NCBI GenBank assembly: GCA_032433765.1
Contig: JAVIAB010000159.1
Span: 558,001-622,000 of the forward strand
Direction: 5' to 3'
DNA from: Megaustenia siamemsis
Taxonomy: Eukaryota > Mollusca > Gastropoda > Stylommatophora > Ariophantidae
Length of the DNA: 64,000 nucleotides
The translations under genes were made by a program, and so were the position numbers. Shown here one piece after another: positions 12,269-23,896 of the stretch (position 1 is the first letter of the stretch; each line of letters begins with the position of its first letter). A model generated the notes under the pieces. The model made no database searches and was not told where the DNA came from. It saw nothing but the letters and a program-made list of their open reading frames with translations.

Positions 12269-15214
12269 CTATCTATCTATTGACCTTTCGAGCCGTAACC
12301 GGCCCATAGGGCGTAGACCAAGATACACCTTCTCCTATATGAATTTTTGTTCTAGCAGTTTTCTTTTAAAGATATTTTATCAAATCTCGCCATCTGTCTC
12401 TGTTCTGTGCAAGCAGTTCTATCTCATTGAGGGAGCCGATTCCTGCTGCTCTTGCCTCTCTCATCAATGTTCTTCTCAGTGTCTCCCTGGGTCTTCCTCT
12501 TTTTCTTTTACCTGTTGTTTCCCATATGAGGGCTTGCTTTGCTATTCGATTATTATCTCTTCTCATCACATGTCCAACGTATGACCATCGTCTTTTCTTT
12601 ATTACTGAAGATATTAGTGGTTGATTGGCGATTTCTCTAATTTCCTCGTTTGTTTTGAATTCGTTCCATTCTATACCAAGTATTTTCCTTAGACATTTAT
12701 TTTCGAATGCGTTCAACTTTGTTTCTATATCTCTTGTTGTTTTCCAGCTTTCACACGCATACGTAAGGGTTGATAGTACATTTGATTTGAATAGCCTAAG
12801 TTTTGTGTTTGTGCTAATGAGTTTTGATTTCCACAACTTTTCAAGGCTTCTGAAAGACATTGCTGCTTTAGCCAGTCTGATTCTAATTTCTTTGCTCGTA
12901 TCCCCTTCTCGATCAATGTGACTTCCAAGATAGATGAAGTGATCGATCTCTTCTACTGGTTTGTTTTCCATGTATATTTTGTCACTTGTTGGAATTAAAC
13001 TTTTCATGACTTTAGTCTTTTCATGATTGACCTCAAGCCCAATTTTGCTGGCTATTGATGATAGTTCATTTGTGTTTTCCTGCATCGTTTTTATCTGATT
13101 GCTGATGAGAACTATGTCATCAGCAAAGTCCAGGTCCTCCAAATGGTCTCCTTGTATCCATTCGATGCCTTTATTACCAGTGCAGCATTTCTTCATTATG
13201 AAGTCCATAACAATTCCAAATAACAAGGGCGATAAAATACATCCTTGTTTAACCCCAGTTTCTATTGGGAAACATTCGCTCAGTCCTTCCTCTGTTCGAA
13301 CTGCACATGTGTAACCATCATACATGTCTTTGATAATAATTATGATTTTTGATGGTAAGCCATATTGCTTCAGAATTTTCCACAAAGAATCTCTATGAAT
13401 ACTATCAAATGCTTTTTTGAAGTCGATGAAGTTAAGTACAAAAGGTTTTTGCTTTTCAATGTGTTCCTCCAATATAAGTCGTAGAGTGAAAATGTGGTCA
13501 AGACAGCTTCTCCCTTTTCTAAACCCAGCCTGTTCTTCACGCATTACTGTATCTATTGAATCCTTTATTCTATTTAGGATGATTTTACAGAATAATTTTG
13601 AGGCAACTGACAAAAGTGTCACGCCTCTCCAATTGTTACAATCTCTAAGATTGCCCTTTTTTGGGATCTTAACAATGATTCCTTTTTTCCATTTATGAGG
13701 CGTCTTCTCTGTTTTCCAAATGATGTTGAACATTTTTTGGAGATGTATTAAATTATGGCTATCAATTGCCTTGAGGATCTCAGCTGTTAACTTATCCTCT
13801 CCAGCAGCCTTGTTATTGGTCATTAGCTTTAAGGTGGTTTCTATTTCACTCAAGGTGAAGTCATCTAAATTTACATCTAATTCTGCTGCTGGTGTTTCAG
13901 CTTCAAAATCTATTAAACTGTGAGGTAGTGGACGGTTAAGAATTTCTTTGAAGTGTTCCGCCCAACGGGCTTTTATGTCTGCGCTTGTTGTTAGCATTAA
14001 TCCAGATTTGTCTAGAATTGGTGTTCCACTGGATGTATAGGTGTTTGTCAGCATCTTTTGTACAGTATAAAGAGTTCTGCTGTCTCCTGTAATTGCAGCT
14101 GTCTCTGCTTTCTCTGCCAAGTTGTCTATATAAGCTCTTGTATCTCTTCTTGCCGAACTTTTCACTTTGTTGTCTAATTCTTTGTATGTTGCTTTTGCCA
14201 GAACCTTTCCAAGATCTGTCTTTACATTAGTCATGGCTCTCTTCGCTTCTCTTCTTTCTTTGATGTATTTCCATGTGGTGTCTGAGATCCAAGCTCGTTT
14301 TTCCATTTTCTTCAGTCCAGCACTTGCTTCTGCTGCTGTCATTAGTATTTTGCTCTGTGAGTCCCACATTTCATTGATATCTAAGTCTATTTCACCAAGT
14401 GCTGAATAACAATTACTTAGCTCTATGTTAAACTTTTCCTTTATTGCTTCATCTTTCAGTTTATGACTATCAATTTTATGTGTAATTGACCTCTTCTGTT
14501 GGTTTCTAAATTTTAATCTTATTTTCCCAATGCACAGGTTGTGGTCACTATTAACATCAGCACCTCTGTATGCTCTTACATCTATTAATGATGATCTGAA
14601 TTGTTGTTTAATACATAGGTGGTCAATTTGATTTGATGTTCTATCATCAGGAGATATCCATGTTGTTTTGTGGATATTTTTATGTGGAAATAATGTCCCA
14701 CCTATAACTAAATTTTCTATTAAACATAATTCTATTAATCTTTCTCCATTCTGACTTGTTGTATTACAGCCTTCTCTCCCCATCACATGTTCCACTCCTG
14801 CGTTATCTTGTCCTACTTTGGCGTTGAAGTCTCCCATTACAATTAAAAGATCGTGTTTTGGTATTTTGTTTATAAGTTGTTGCAGTTGGTTATAAAAATC
14901 ATCCTTAACTTCATCATCAGCTTCGTTAGTAGGCGCATAACATTGAATAATTGAAAGTCTTCCATGTTTTGTTTTGTATCGTGTTCGTATCAGACGGCTA
15001 TTTACCGGTTCCCATTCTAATAAACTTCTTGCAGCTTTGTCTGTCATCATTATGCCTACTCCTTCACGGTGTTTTCCATCTTCCCTTCCAGAAAAAACTA
15101 CTATTTTATTATCAATAGATCTCCTACCTGTTCCAGGCCAGCGCATTTCGCTTAATCCTAAAATATCTAGATCGTATCTGTCCATCTCGCTCGCGACCTG
15201 TGCATGTTTCGTCG
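12269..15214 (-). mobile_element. LINE family 1, copy 2 (hybrid junction copy)
   Basis: Full match to copy 1. The 3' flank is GTTATATATCTAT of minisatellite D, as in the fourth LINE. The 5' flank is ATTAACAAT of minisatellite A, as in the first LINE. The two flanks do not match each other, so this copy is best read as a recombinant of the two. Confidence 0.92.
12366..15185 (-). CDS. LINE endonuclease-reverse transcriptase (939 aa, N-terminally truncated)
   Basis: Continuous 939-residue frame from ATG at 15185. The AP-endonuclease region covers residues 1-220: LGLSEMRW with the catalytic Glu near 13, GDFNAKVG at 118-125, SDHN at 213-216. Reverse transcriptase covers about 440-740: FIDFKKAFD 586-594, GVKQGCILSP 643-652, FADD 687-690. 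A basic C-terminal part has GKRKRGRPR near 892-900 and ends in DRWRDLIKYL. The product nicks target DNA and primes cDNA synthesis from its own RNA. The frame stays open upstream of the ATG to the insertion boundary, so the true N-terminus (the first endonuclease strand) is lost and activity is doubtful. It resembles the RTE-like elements often mislabelled 'craniofacial development protein 2'. Asn616 is replaced by Ile in this copy only. Confidence 0.9.
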   Translation of the reverse strand: MDRYDLDILGLSEMRWPGTGRRSIDNKIVVFSGREDGKHREGVGIMMTDKAARSLLEWEPVNSRLIRTRYKTKHGRLSIIQCYAPTNEADDEVKDDFYNQLQQLINKIPKHDLLIVMGDFNAKVGQDNAGVEHVMGREGCNTTSQNGERLIELCLIENLVIGGTLFPHKNIHKTTWISPDDRTSNQIDHLCIKQQFRSSLIDVRAYRGADVNSDHNLCIGKIRLKFRNQQKRSITHKIDSHKLKDEAIKEKFNIELSNCYSALGEIDLDINEMWDSQSKILMTAAEASAGLKKMEKRAWISDTTWKYIKERREAKRAMTNVKTDLGKVLAKATYKELDNKVKSSARRDTRAYIDNLAEKAETAAITGDSRTLYTVQKMLTNTYTSSGTPILDKSGLMLTTSADIKARWAEHFKEILNRPLPHSLIDFEAETPAAELDVNLDDFTLSEIETTLKLMTNNKAAGEDKLTAEILKAIDSHNLIHLQKMFNIIWKTEKTPHKWKKGIIVKIPKKGNLRDCNNWRGVTLLSVASKLFCKIILNRIKDSIDTVMREEQAGFRKGRSCLDHIFTLRLILEEHIEKQKPFVLNFIDFKKAFDSIHRDSLWKILKQYGLPSKIIIIIKDMYDGYTCAVRTEEGLSECFPIETGVKQGCILSPLLFGIVMDFIMKKCCTGNKGIEWIQGDHLEDLDFADDIVLISNQIKTMQENTNELSSIASKIGLEVNHEKTKVMKSLIPTSDKIYMENKPVEEIDHFIYLGSHIDREGDTSKEIRIRLAKAAMSFRSLEKLWKSKLISTNTKLRLFKSNVLSTLTYACESWKTTRDIETKLNAFENKCLRKILGIEWNEFKTNEEIREIANQPLISSVIKKRRWSYVGHVMRRDNNRIAKQALIWETTGKRKRGRPRETLRRTLMREARAAGIGSLNEIELLAQNRDRWRDLIKYL

Positions 15215-18200
15215 ATTAACAATGGCCATGTAATAATTTCCTGATCTATTAACAATGGCCATATAATATTTTCATGATCTATTAACAATTCCCATGTAAT
15301 AACTTCATGATCTATTAACAATGCCCTTGTAATAATTTCATGATCTACTAACAATGCCCATGTAATATTTTCATGATCTATTAACAATGCCCATGTAATA
15401 TTTTCCTGATCTATTAACAATGGCCATGTAATATTTTCATGATCTATTAACAATGGCCATGTAATGTTTTCATGATCTATTAACAGTGGCCATGTAATAA
15501 TTTCATGATCTATTAACAATGGCCATGTAATAATTTCCTGATCTATTAACAATGGCCATGTAATAATTTCATGAACTATTAACAATGGCCATGTAATGTT
15601 TTCCTGATCTATTAACATTGGCCATGTAATGTTTTCCTGATCTATTTACAATGCCCATGTAATATTTTCCTGATCTATTAACAATGCCCATGTAATAATT
15701 TCCTGATCTATTAACAATGCCCATGTAATAATTTCATGATCTATTAACAATGGCCATGTAATATTTTCATGATCTATTAACAATGGCCATGTAATATTTT
15801 CGTGATCTATTAACAATGGCCATGTAATAATTTCATGATCTATTAACAATGACCATGTAATAATTTCATGATCTATTAACAATGGCCATGTAATAATTTC
15901 ATGATCTATTAACAATGGCCATGTAATAATTTCATGATCTATTAACAATGGCCATGTAATAATTTCATGATCTATTAACAATGACCATGTAATAATTTCA
16001 TGATCTATTAACAATGGCCATGTAATAATTTCATGATCTATTAACAATGGCCATGTAATAATTTCACGATCTGTTAACAATGGCCATGTAATGTTTTCCT
16101 GATCTATTTACAATGCCCATGTAATAATTTCATGATCTATTAACAATGGCCATGTAATATTTTCATGATCTATTAACAATGGCCGTGTAATGTTTTCATG
16201 ATCTATTAACAATGACCATGTAATATTTTCATGATCTATTAACAATGGCCATGTAATAATTTCATGATCTATTAACAATGGCCATGTAATATTTTCATGA
16301 CCTATTAACAATGGTCATGTAATATTTTCCTGATCTATTAACAATGGCCATGTAATATGTTCCTGATCTATTAACAATGGCCATGTAATGTTTTCATGAT
16401 CTATTAACAATGGCCATGTAATAATTTCTTGATCTATTAACAATGGCCAAGTAAAATATTTTCCTGATCTATTAACAATGACCATGTAATAATTTCATGA
16501 TCTATTAACAATGGCCATGTAATAATTTCAAGATCTATTAACAATGGCCATGTAATAATTTCCTGATCTATTAACAATGGCCATGTAATAATTTCATGAT
16601 CTGTTAACAATGGCCATGTAATAATTTCATGATCTATTAAAAATGGCCATGTAATAATTTCATGATCTATTAACAATGGCCATGTAATAATTTTATGACC
16701 TATTAACAATGACCATCAACTATTTTCCTGATCTATTAACAATGGCCATGTAATATTTTCATGATCTATTAACAATGGCCATCTAATATTTTCCTGATCT
16801 ATAAACAATGCCCATGTAATAATTTCCTGATCTATTAACAATGCCCATGTAATATTTTCATGATCTATTAACAATTCCCATGTAATAATTTCATGATCTA
16901 TTAACAATGCCCTTGTAATAATTTCATGATCTACTAACAATGCCCATGTAATATTTTCATGATCTATTAACAATGCCCATGTAATATTTTCCTGATCTAT
17001 TAACAATGGCCATGTAATATTTTCATGATCTATTAACAATGGCCATGTAATGTTTTTCTGATCTATTAACAGTGGCCATGTAATAATTTCATGATCTATT
17101 AACATTGGCCATTTAATAATTTCCTGATCTATTAACAATGGCCATGTAATAATTTCATGAACTATTAACAATGGCCATGTAATGTTTTCATGATCTATTA
17201 ACATTGGTCATGTAATGTTTTCCTGATCTATTAACAATGGCCATGTAATATTTTCATGATCTATTAACAATGGCCATGTAATGTTTTCCTAATCTATTAA
17301 CAGTGGCCATGTTATAATTTCATGATCTATTAACAATGGCCATGTAATAATTTCCTGATCTATTAACAATGGCCATGTAATAATTTCATGAACTATTAAC
17401 AATGGCCATGTAATGTTTTCCTGATCTATTAACATTGGCCATGTAATGTTTTCCTGATCTATTTTCAATGCCCATGTAATATTTTCCTGATCTATTAACA
17501 ATGCCCATGTAATAATTTCATGATCTATTAACAATGACCATGTAATAATTTCATGATCTATTAACAATGACCATGTAATAATTTCATGATCTATTAACAA
17601 TGGCCATGTTATAATTTCCTGATCTATTAACAATGGCCATGTAATAATTTCATGATCTATTTACAATGGCCATGTAATAATTTCATGATCTATTAACAAT
17701 GGCCATGTAATAATTTAATGATCTATTAACAATGGCCATGTAATAATTTCATGATCTATTAACAATGGCCATGTAATAATTTCATGATCTATTAACAATG
17801 TCCATGTAATAATTTCATGATCTATTAACAATGGCCATGTAATAATTTCATGATCTGTTAACAATGGCCATGTAATAATTTCATGATCTATTAACAATGG
17901 CCATGTAACATTTTCATGATCTATTAACAATGGCCATGTAATATTTTCATGATCTATTAACAATGACCATGTAATGTTTTCCTGATCTAATAACAATGGC
18001 CATTTAATAATTTCATGATCTATTAACAATGGCCATGTAATAATTTCATGATCTATTAACAATGGCCATGTAATAATTTCATGATCTATTAACAATGGCC
18101 ATGTAATATTTTCCTGATCTATTAACAATGCCCATGTAATTTTTTCATGATCTATTAACAATGGCCATGTAATAATTTCATGATCTATTAACAATGGCCA

Positions 18201-18758
18201 TGTAATAATTTCATGATCTATTAACAATGGCCATGTAATATTTTCATGACATGAAAACAATAGCCTCGTAATTTTTTCCTGATTTAACAAAATTCTCAAG
18301 CAATATTTTCTTGATTTAACAAAATTCTCAAGCAATATTTTCCTGATTTAACAAAATTCTCAATTTTCTTTATTTAACAAACAATGCCTATGTAATATTT
18401 TCCTGATATAACAAAAAAAAAAAAAACAATGTTTTATTTTCCTGATTTAAAAACAATTCCCATGTAATATATTTTTTTTCTGATTTAACAACAATGCCCA
18501 TGTAATTTTGTAATTTAACAACAATTCACATGTAATATTTATTTTTACATTTTAATAACAATGCCCATGTAATATTTTCATGACATGAAAACAATAGCCT
18601 CGTAATATTTTCCTGATTTATCAACAATGCACATGTAATATTATCCTGATTTTACTACAATTACCATGTAATATTTTGTATATTTTAACAACAATTCCCC
18701 CTGTAATATTTTCGTGACATAAAAACAAGGTCCTTGTAATATTTTCTTGATTTAACAA
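15215..18758. repeat. Minisatellite A (33-bp), unit copy 2
   Basis: Nearly base-for-base copy of 3593-7130. One 3-bp difference lies near 17386 (ATA present here, absent near 5760), with a few substitutions and a slightly longer A-run near 18416. Confidence 0.93.
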
Positions 18759-18971
18759 CTATGACATCACCTACACAATGTTGTCTATAATCGCTTACAG
18801 TGTGATTATGCTCAAGGCAGTATAACTAGTCCGCTTGTATTCTCCGTCGCCGGAATTGAATTAGAGAGCTTCGTGAATTATGCTGAAACCTTAAAAATGC
18901 TGAAATAAATAACATGACAACATTACCATGTGCCGTTGAAATTAGAAACAAAGAAAATTGTTGATATTTAC

Positions 18972-19026
18972 CTTTGACAAGTGAGGCTGAAACGACAAGT
19001 GGAAACAGGTACCACAGAATCACCAT
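18972..19026 (-). CDS. Candidate signal-peptide exon, copy 2
   Basis: Identical to 7344-7398: a leader-like peptide followed by a donor-like GTAAAT. No downstream exon seen. Confidence 0.3.
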
Positions 19027-19042
19027 CGCTAGTTTCAAAATC

Positions 19043-19968
19043 TGCTGCAGTTCAATCTTCTATCAGATGTTACTTTCAGATCTCAAATATTACAAAACCT
19101 GTTACAGCTCAATCTTCTATCAGATGTTTCCTTCAGATCTCAAATATTACAAAACCTGTTACAGTTCAATTTTCTATCAGATGTTTCCTTCAGATCTCAA
19201 ATATTACAAAACCTGTTACATCTCAATCTTCTATCAGATGTTACTTTCAGATCTCAAATATTACAAAACCTGTTACAGTTCAATTTTCTATCAGATGTTT
19301 CCTTCAGATCTCAAATATTACAAAACCTGTTACAGTTCAATTTTCTATCAGATGTTTCCTTCAGATCTCAAATATTACAAAACGTGTTGCAGCTCAATCT
19401 GTCAGATGATTCCTTCAGATCTTAAATATCATTAAACATATTACAGCTCAATCTTCTATGAGATGAATCCTTCAGATCTCAAATATTACAAAACCTGTTA
19501 CAGTCCAATCTTCTATCAAATGAATCCTTCAGATCTCAAATATTACAATACCTGTTACAGTCCAATCTTCTATCAAATGAATCCTTCAGATCTCAAATAT
19601 TACAAAACCTGTTACAGCGTAATCTTCTATGAGATGAATCCTTCAGATCTCAAATATTACAAAACCTGTTACAGTCCAATCTTCTATCAGATGAATCCTT
19701 CAGATCTCAAATATTACAAAACCTGTTACAGTCCAATCTTCTATGAGATGAATCCTTCAGATCTCAAATATTACAAAACCTGTTACAGTCCAATCTTATA
19801 TCAGATGAATCCTTCAGATCTCAAATATTACAAAACCTGTTACAGTCCAATCTTATATCAAATGAATCCTTCAGATCTCAAATATTACAAAACCTGTTAT
19901 AGTCCAATCTTATATCAGATGAATCCTTCAGATCTCAAATATTACAAAATATGTTAAGGCTCAATCGT
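19043..19968. repeat. Minisatellite B (57-bp), unit copy 2
   Basis: Matches 7415-8340 copy for copy, with the same two sub-blocks and the same degenerate unit between them. Confidence 0.93.
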
Positions 19969-20748
19969 CTATCAAATGGTTCCTGTACATTTCAAACATT
20001 GAAGGCCATATTTCCCCAGCACGCCTGTCTCTACTTAAACTAACCAAACCTGTCTCAATGAGATCAGCCAAACGACCGCACGTCTTTCTCTCCATTTTAT
20101 ACATTATTTATGGTGTCTGACAACTAAACAATTTGTCCATTTAAATGCCCATAAACATTGCTATCTTTATTGCTTTATGTTGTCATTTATCTACCGGGTC
20201 TTCATACAATATTGACAGTCATACTATAACAGGGGACATAATTCCTACCATAGCGGATGTGATTAAATCATAAAGAAACAGACGTAAAATATTCATGACC
20301 GCAAACGATGACGTCACTGCACTACACATTCTTCTATTACACTTATTTTGATAATGATTCTAATGCATTTAAAGATGCTTCATAATGTTCTCTATTTAAT
20401 GTCCTCTTTATATTCTCCACATGTGGACACAGCCTCAGTCTATTGATTGCTTCAGTCGATATTTTCTATAACTTAGAATATTTTCTATTACTCAGAGAAG
20501 AGGATTACTGTTATCGTGATAACTGACCTCATTTTCCTCTTGAATTAGTGTCGAGCCTGACTCATTACAGGGTTACTTTAACTCGATTCGGTCCCTGATA
20601 CAATTCACCCTTCGGGTCATCGGTGGGGGAGATAATACGGGCGGTGGGTTACTTGAATGTTCTTTGACTCCTGATACAATACCAGAGGAGTTCCATGACA
20701 TCGATTTAACCTATGAAGGTTACAATACCAATGTTTACAACCACAACG
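19969..20748. other. Plain AT-rich DNA, unit copy 2
   Basis: Same as 8341-9120, including the TGACGTCA palindrome. No gene seen. Confidence 0.5.
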
Positions 20749-21458
20749 AATGACAAGTAATATTAAAAGTGATTATTACAGGTCAGAAAACCTACTGCAA
20801 AACCCCAAAATTACAGCTCATAGTTACAAACTTGGACTCAAATTCATACAAAAATTACTCCCATACTCATTATATTTAGACACAATGTGCAGAAAGTTAT
20901 ATTCAAGGTCCAAAATGTTAGTCTGCTCATATTCAAAAAGTCGACCTCAAAAACCGAAAAATCTATTCCCATAGTCATAATAGTTAGACACAACGAGCAG
21001 AAAGTTATATTCAAGGTCCAAAAAGTTAGGCCAAATAGCAAAATTTTAGCCCAAAAACAAAATTATTTAGACTTAAAAACAAAAACATTGAACTCGAACC
21101 CTACAAATCTTTAAAACTTTGACCTCAGAATCCTACAAATCTACTCACATAGTCATATTAGTTAGACACAATGAGCAGAAAGTTATATTCAAGGTCCAAA
21201 AAGTTAGGCCAAATTGTAAAGTTTTAGCACCAAAACAAAATTATTTAGGCTTATAAACAAAAAATAGAACTCGAACCCTAAAAAGCGACACCCATAGTCA
21301 TAATAGTTTAACACAACGAGCAGAAAGTTATATTCAAGGTCCAAAAAGTTAGGCCAAAGCACACAAATTTTACCACCAAAACACAAATATTTATGCTTAT
21401 AAACAAAAAGTTGAATTCGAACCCTAAAAAGCGACACCCAGAGTCATACTTAAACAAA
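20749..21458. repeat. Dispersed repeat C, unit copy 2
   Basis: Same modules and spacing as 9121-9830. Confidence 0.8.
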
Positions 21459-21522
21459 AAAAGACCAGGAAGCACCCACAAACAAACACACAACTGCTCA
21501 CACATCTTTTTACCCCCACCCA

Positions 21523-22516
21523 TTTTTTATGGCTACGCCTATGAAATCACTAAAAAGAGTAAATTTACACTCTAGGCCCACCACAAACTTTATTTTAGAC
21601 ATCCCCGTAGCAAGATTTTGAATAAAAAATCACTTTTATGAATTTTAAACCCTAACCATATTTGAGGGATACACCTATGAAACTGTTTTAAAAATTATTT
21701 TTAACTTCTAGGCTTATCCCAAACTTTATTTTAGACATCCCCGTAGCGAAAATTTGCTTAAAAACCACTTTTATTACTTTTATTCCCTGACAATTTTTGC
21801 GGGATACGCCTTTGAAATCACTAAAAATAGTAAATTTACACGCTAGGCTTTTCCAAAACTGCATATTAGATATCCCCGTAGCAAAATTTTGAATAAAAAT
21901 CACTTTTATGAATGTTACCCCCTGGCAATTTTTGAGGGATACACCTACGAAACTGTTTTAAAAATACATTTTTACATATAGGCTTACCTCAAACTTTATT
22001 TTTGACACGTCCATATATCAAATTCCCATTTTAAAAAGCAACAAAAGGCTAGTAGATTTAGATTCAGATCCGCACAAAAAATTGCACGCGTACATAAAGA
22101 CATGTGCAGAATATGTGCAGATAAATGTACGCATAGACCCTATATAACAGAATATCTGCATATATTCTGCACTATCGGAGAACCTGAACCGGTACGATAA
22201 CTACTAGCTTTTTGTTGTTTTTTAAATGGGAATTTTATATATGGACGTATCAAAATAAAGTTTGAGGTAAGCCTAGATGTTAAAATTTATTTTTTCGACA
22301 GTTACATAGGTGTATCCCTTAAAAATGGTCCGGGGGGGGGGGTTGGATTAAACTCCTAAAAGTGATTTTTATTCAAAATCTTGCTACGGGTATGTCTAAT
22401 ATGAAGTTTTGGGAAAGCCTAGCGTGTAAATTTACTATTTTTAGTGATTTCATAGGCATATCCCGCTAAAATTGTCGGGGGTAAAATTCATAAAAGTGGT
22501 TTTTAAGTAAATTTTT
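21523..22516. repeat. 130-bp repeats and fold-back inverted repeat, unit copy 2
   Basis: Direct repeats at 21523-21748, then fold-back arms 21749-22055 and 22200-22516, with the same geometry as copy 1. One difference is visible near 22264 (TTTGAGG here, TTTTAGG in copy 1). Confidence 0.8.
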
Positions 22517-22519
22517 GGG

Positions 22520-22698
22520 TTATTTGATCTTCTACAGATGGTTTTGTCATAATGTAACATCTTGTAGTGAACATCAGTGTCCATTATGTTCAAAGCAGTT
22601 TTAAGGGCGCCAAGCTATGGTTCAGCATATACGGGCAGCACATCACCTTATACGCCACGCTTGTGCCATTTGTCAACGTTCATATACGAGTTGAAGTT
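22520..22698 (+). pseudogene. C2H2 zinc-finger relic, unit copy 2
   Basis: Identical to 10892-11070, including the in-frame TAA inside the finger. Confidence 0.6.
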
Positions 22699-22963
22699 GT
22701 TTAGCCAGCCATAGGAGACTTAAACATTCCGTTTTTACAACAGCTCCTTCACAATTTGTACCGTCTACCGTACCAGCTTCAGTAAAGACACCTGCTTCAA
22801 CACCACCTTTACCATAAATTCCGTCTAAAACGCCACCTTTACCATCAGTACCGTATACAACACCATCAACACCCTCTACAACACCATCAACACCCTCTAC
22901 AACACCAGCTTCACCATTAGCACCGATAACAAGTATTGTAACTATTGTAATGTTATTTAACAT
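22699..22963 (-). other. Gly/Val-rich low-complexity ORF region, copy 2
   Basis: Same as 11071-11335. Probably non-coding. Confidence 0.3.
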
Positions 22964-23896
22964 CCTTCTGTGTTATATATCTATTGAGATAATACAAGAA
23001 TGAAATATTAACATCCGCTGAATTCTGTGTTATATATCTATTGAGATAATACAAGAATGAAATATTAACATCCGCTGAATTCTGTGTTATATGTCTATTG
23101 AGATAATACAAGAATGAAATATTAACATCCGCTGAATTCTGTGTTATATGTCTATTGAGATAATACAAGAATGAAATATTAACATCCGCTGAATTCTGTG
23201 TTATATGTCTATTGAGATAATACAAGAATGAAATATTAACATCCGCTGAATTCTGTGTTATATGTCTATTGAGATAATACAAGAATGAAATATTAACATC
23301 CGCTGAATTCTGTGTTATATATCTATTGAGATAATACAAGAATGAAATATTAACATCCGCTGAATTCTGTGTTATATATCTATTGAGATAATACAAGAAT
23401 GAAATATTAACATCCGCTGAATTCTGTGTTATATATCTATTGAGATAATACAAGAATGAAATATTAACATCCGCTAAATTCTGTGTTATATATCTATTGA
23501 GATAATACAAGAATGAAATATTAACATCCGCTGAATTCTGTGTTATATATCTATTGAGATAATACAAGAATGAAATATTAACATCCGCTGAATTCTGTGT
23601 TATATATCTATTGAGATAATACAAGAATGAAATATTAACATCCGCTGAATTCTGTGTTATATATCTATTGAGATAATACAAGAATGAAATATTAACATCC
23701 GCTGAATTCTGTGTTATATATCTATTGAGATAATACAAGAATGAAATATTAACATCCGCTGAATTCTGTGTTATATATCTATTGAGATAATACAAGAATG
23801 AAATATTAACATCCGCTGAATTCTGTGTTATATATCTATTGAGATAATACAAGAATGAAATATTAACATCCGCTGAATTCTGTGTTATATATCTAT
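22964..23896. repeat. Minisatellite D (57-bp), unit copy 2
   Basis: Same copy number and sub-block pattern as 11336-12268. Ends in GTTATATATCTAT (23884-23896) at the LINE. Confidence 0.95.

Larger units (their letters stand above)
12269..23896. repeat. Tandem 11.6-kb unit, copy 2
   Basis: Same order as copy 1. Its LINE has minisatellite D on its 3' side and minisatellite A on its 5' side, with no matching target duplication. This marks a recombination junction, not a fresh insertion. Confidence 0.93.
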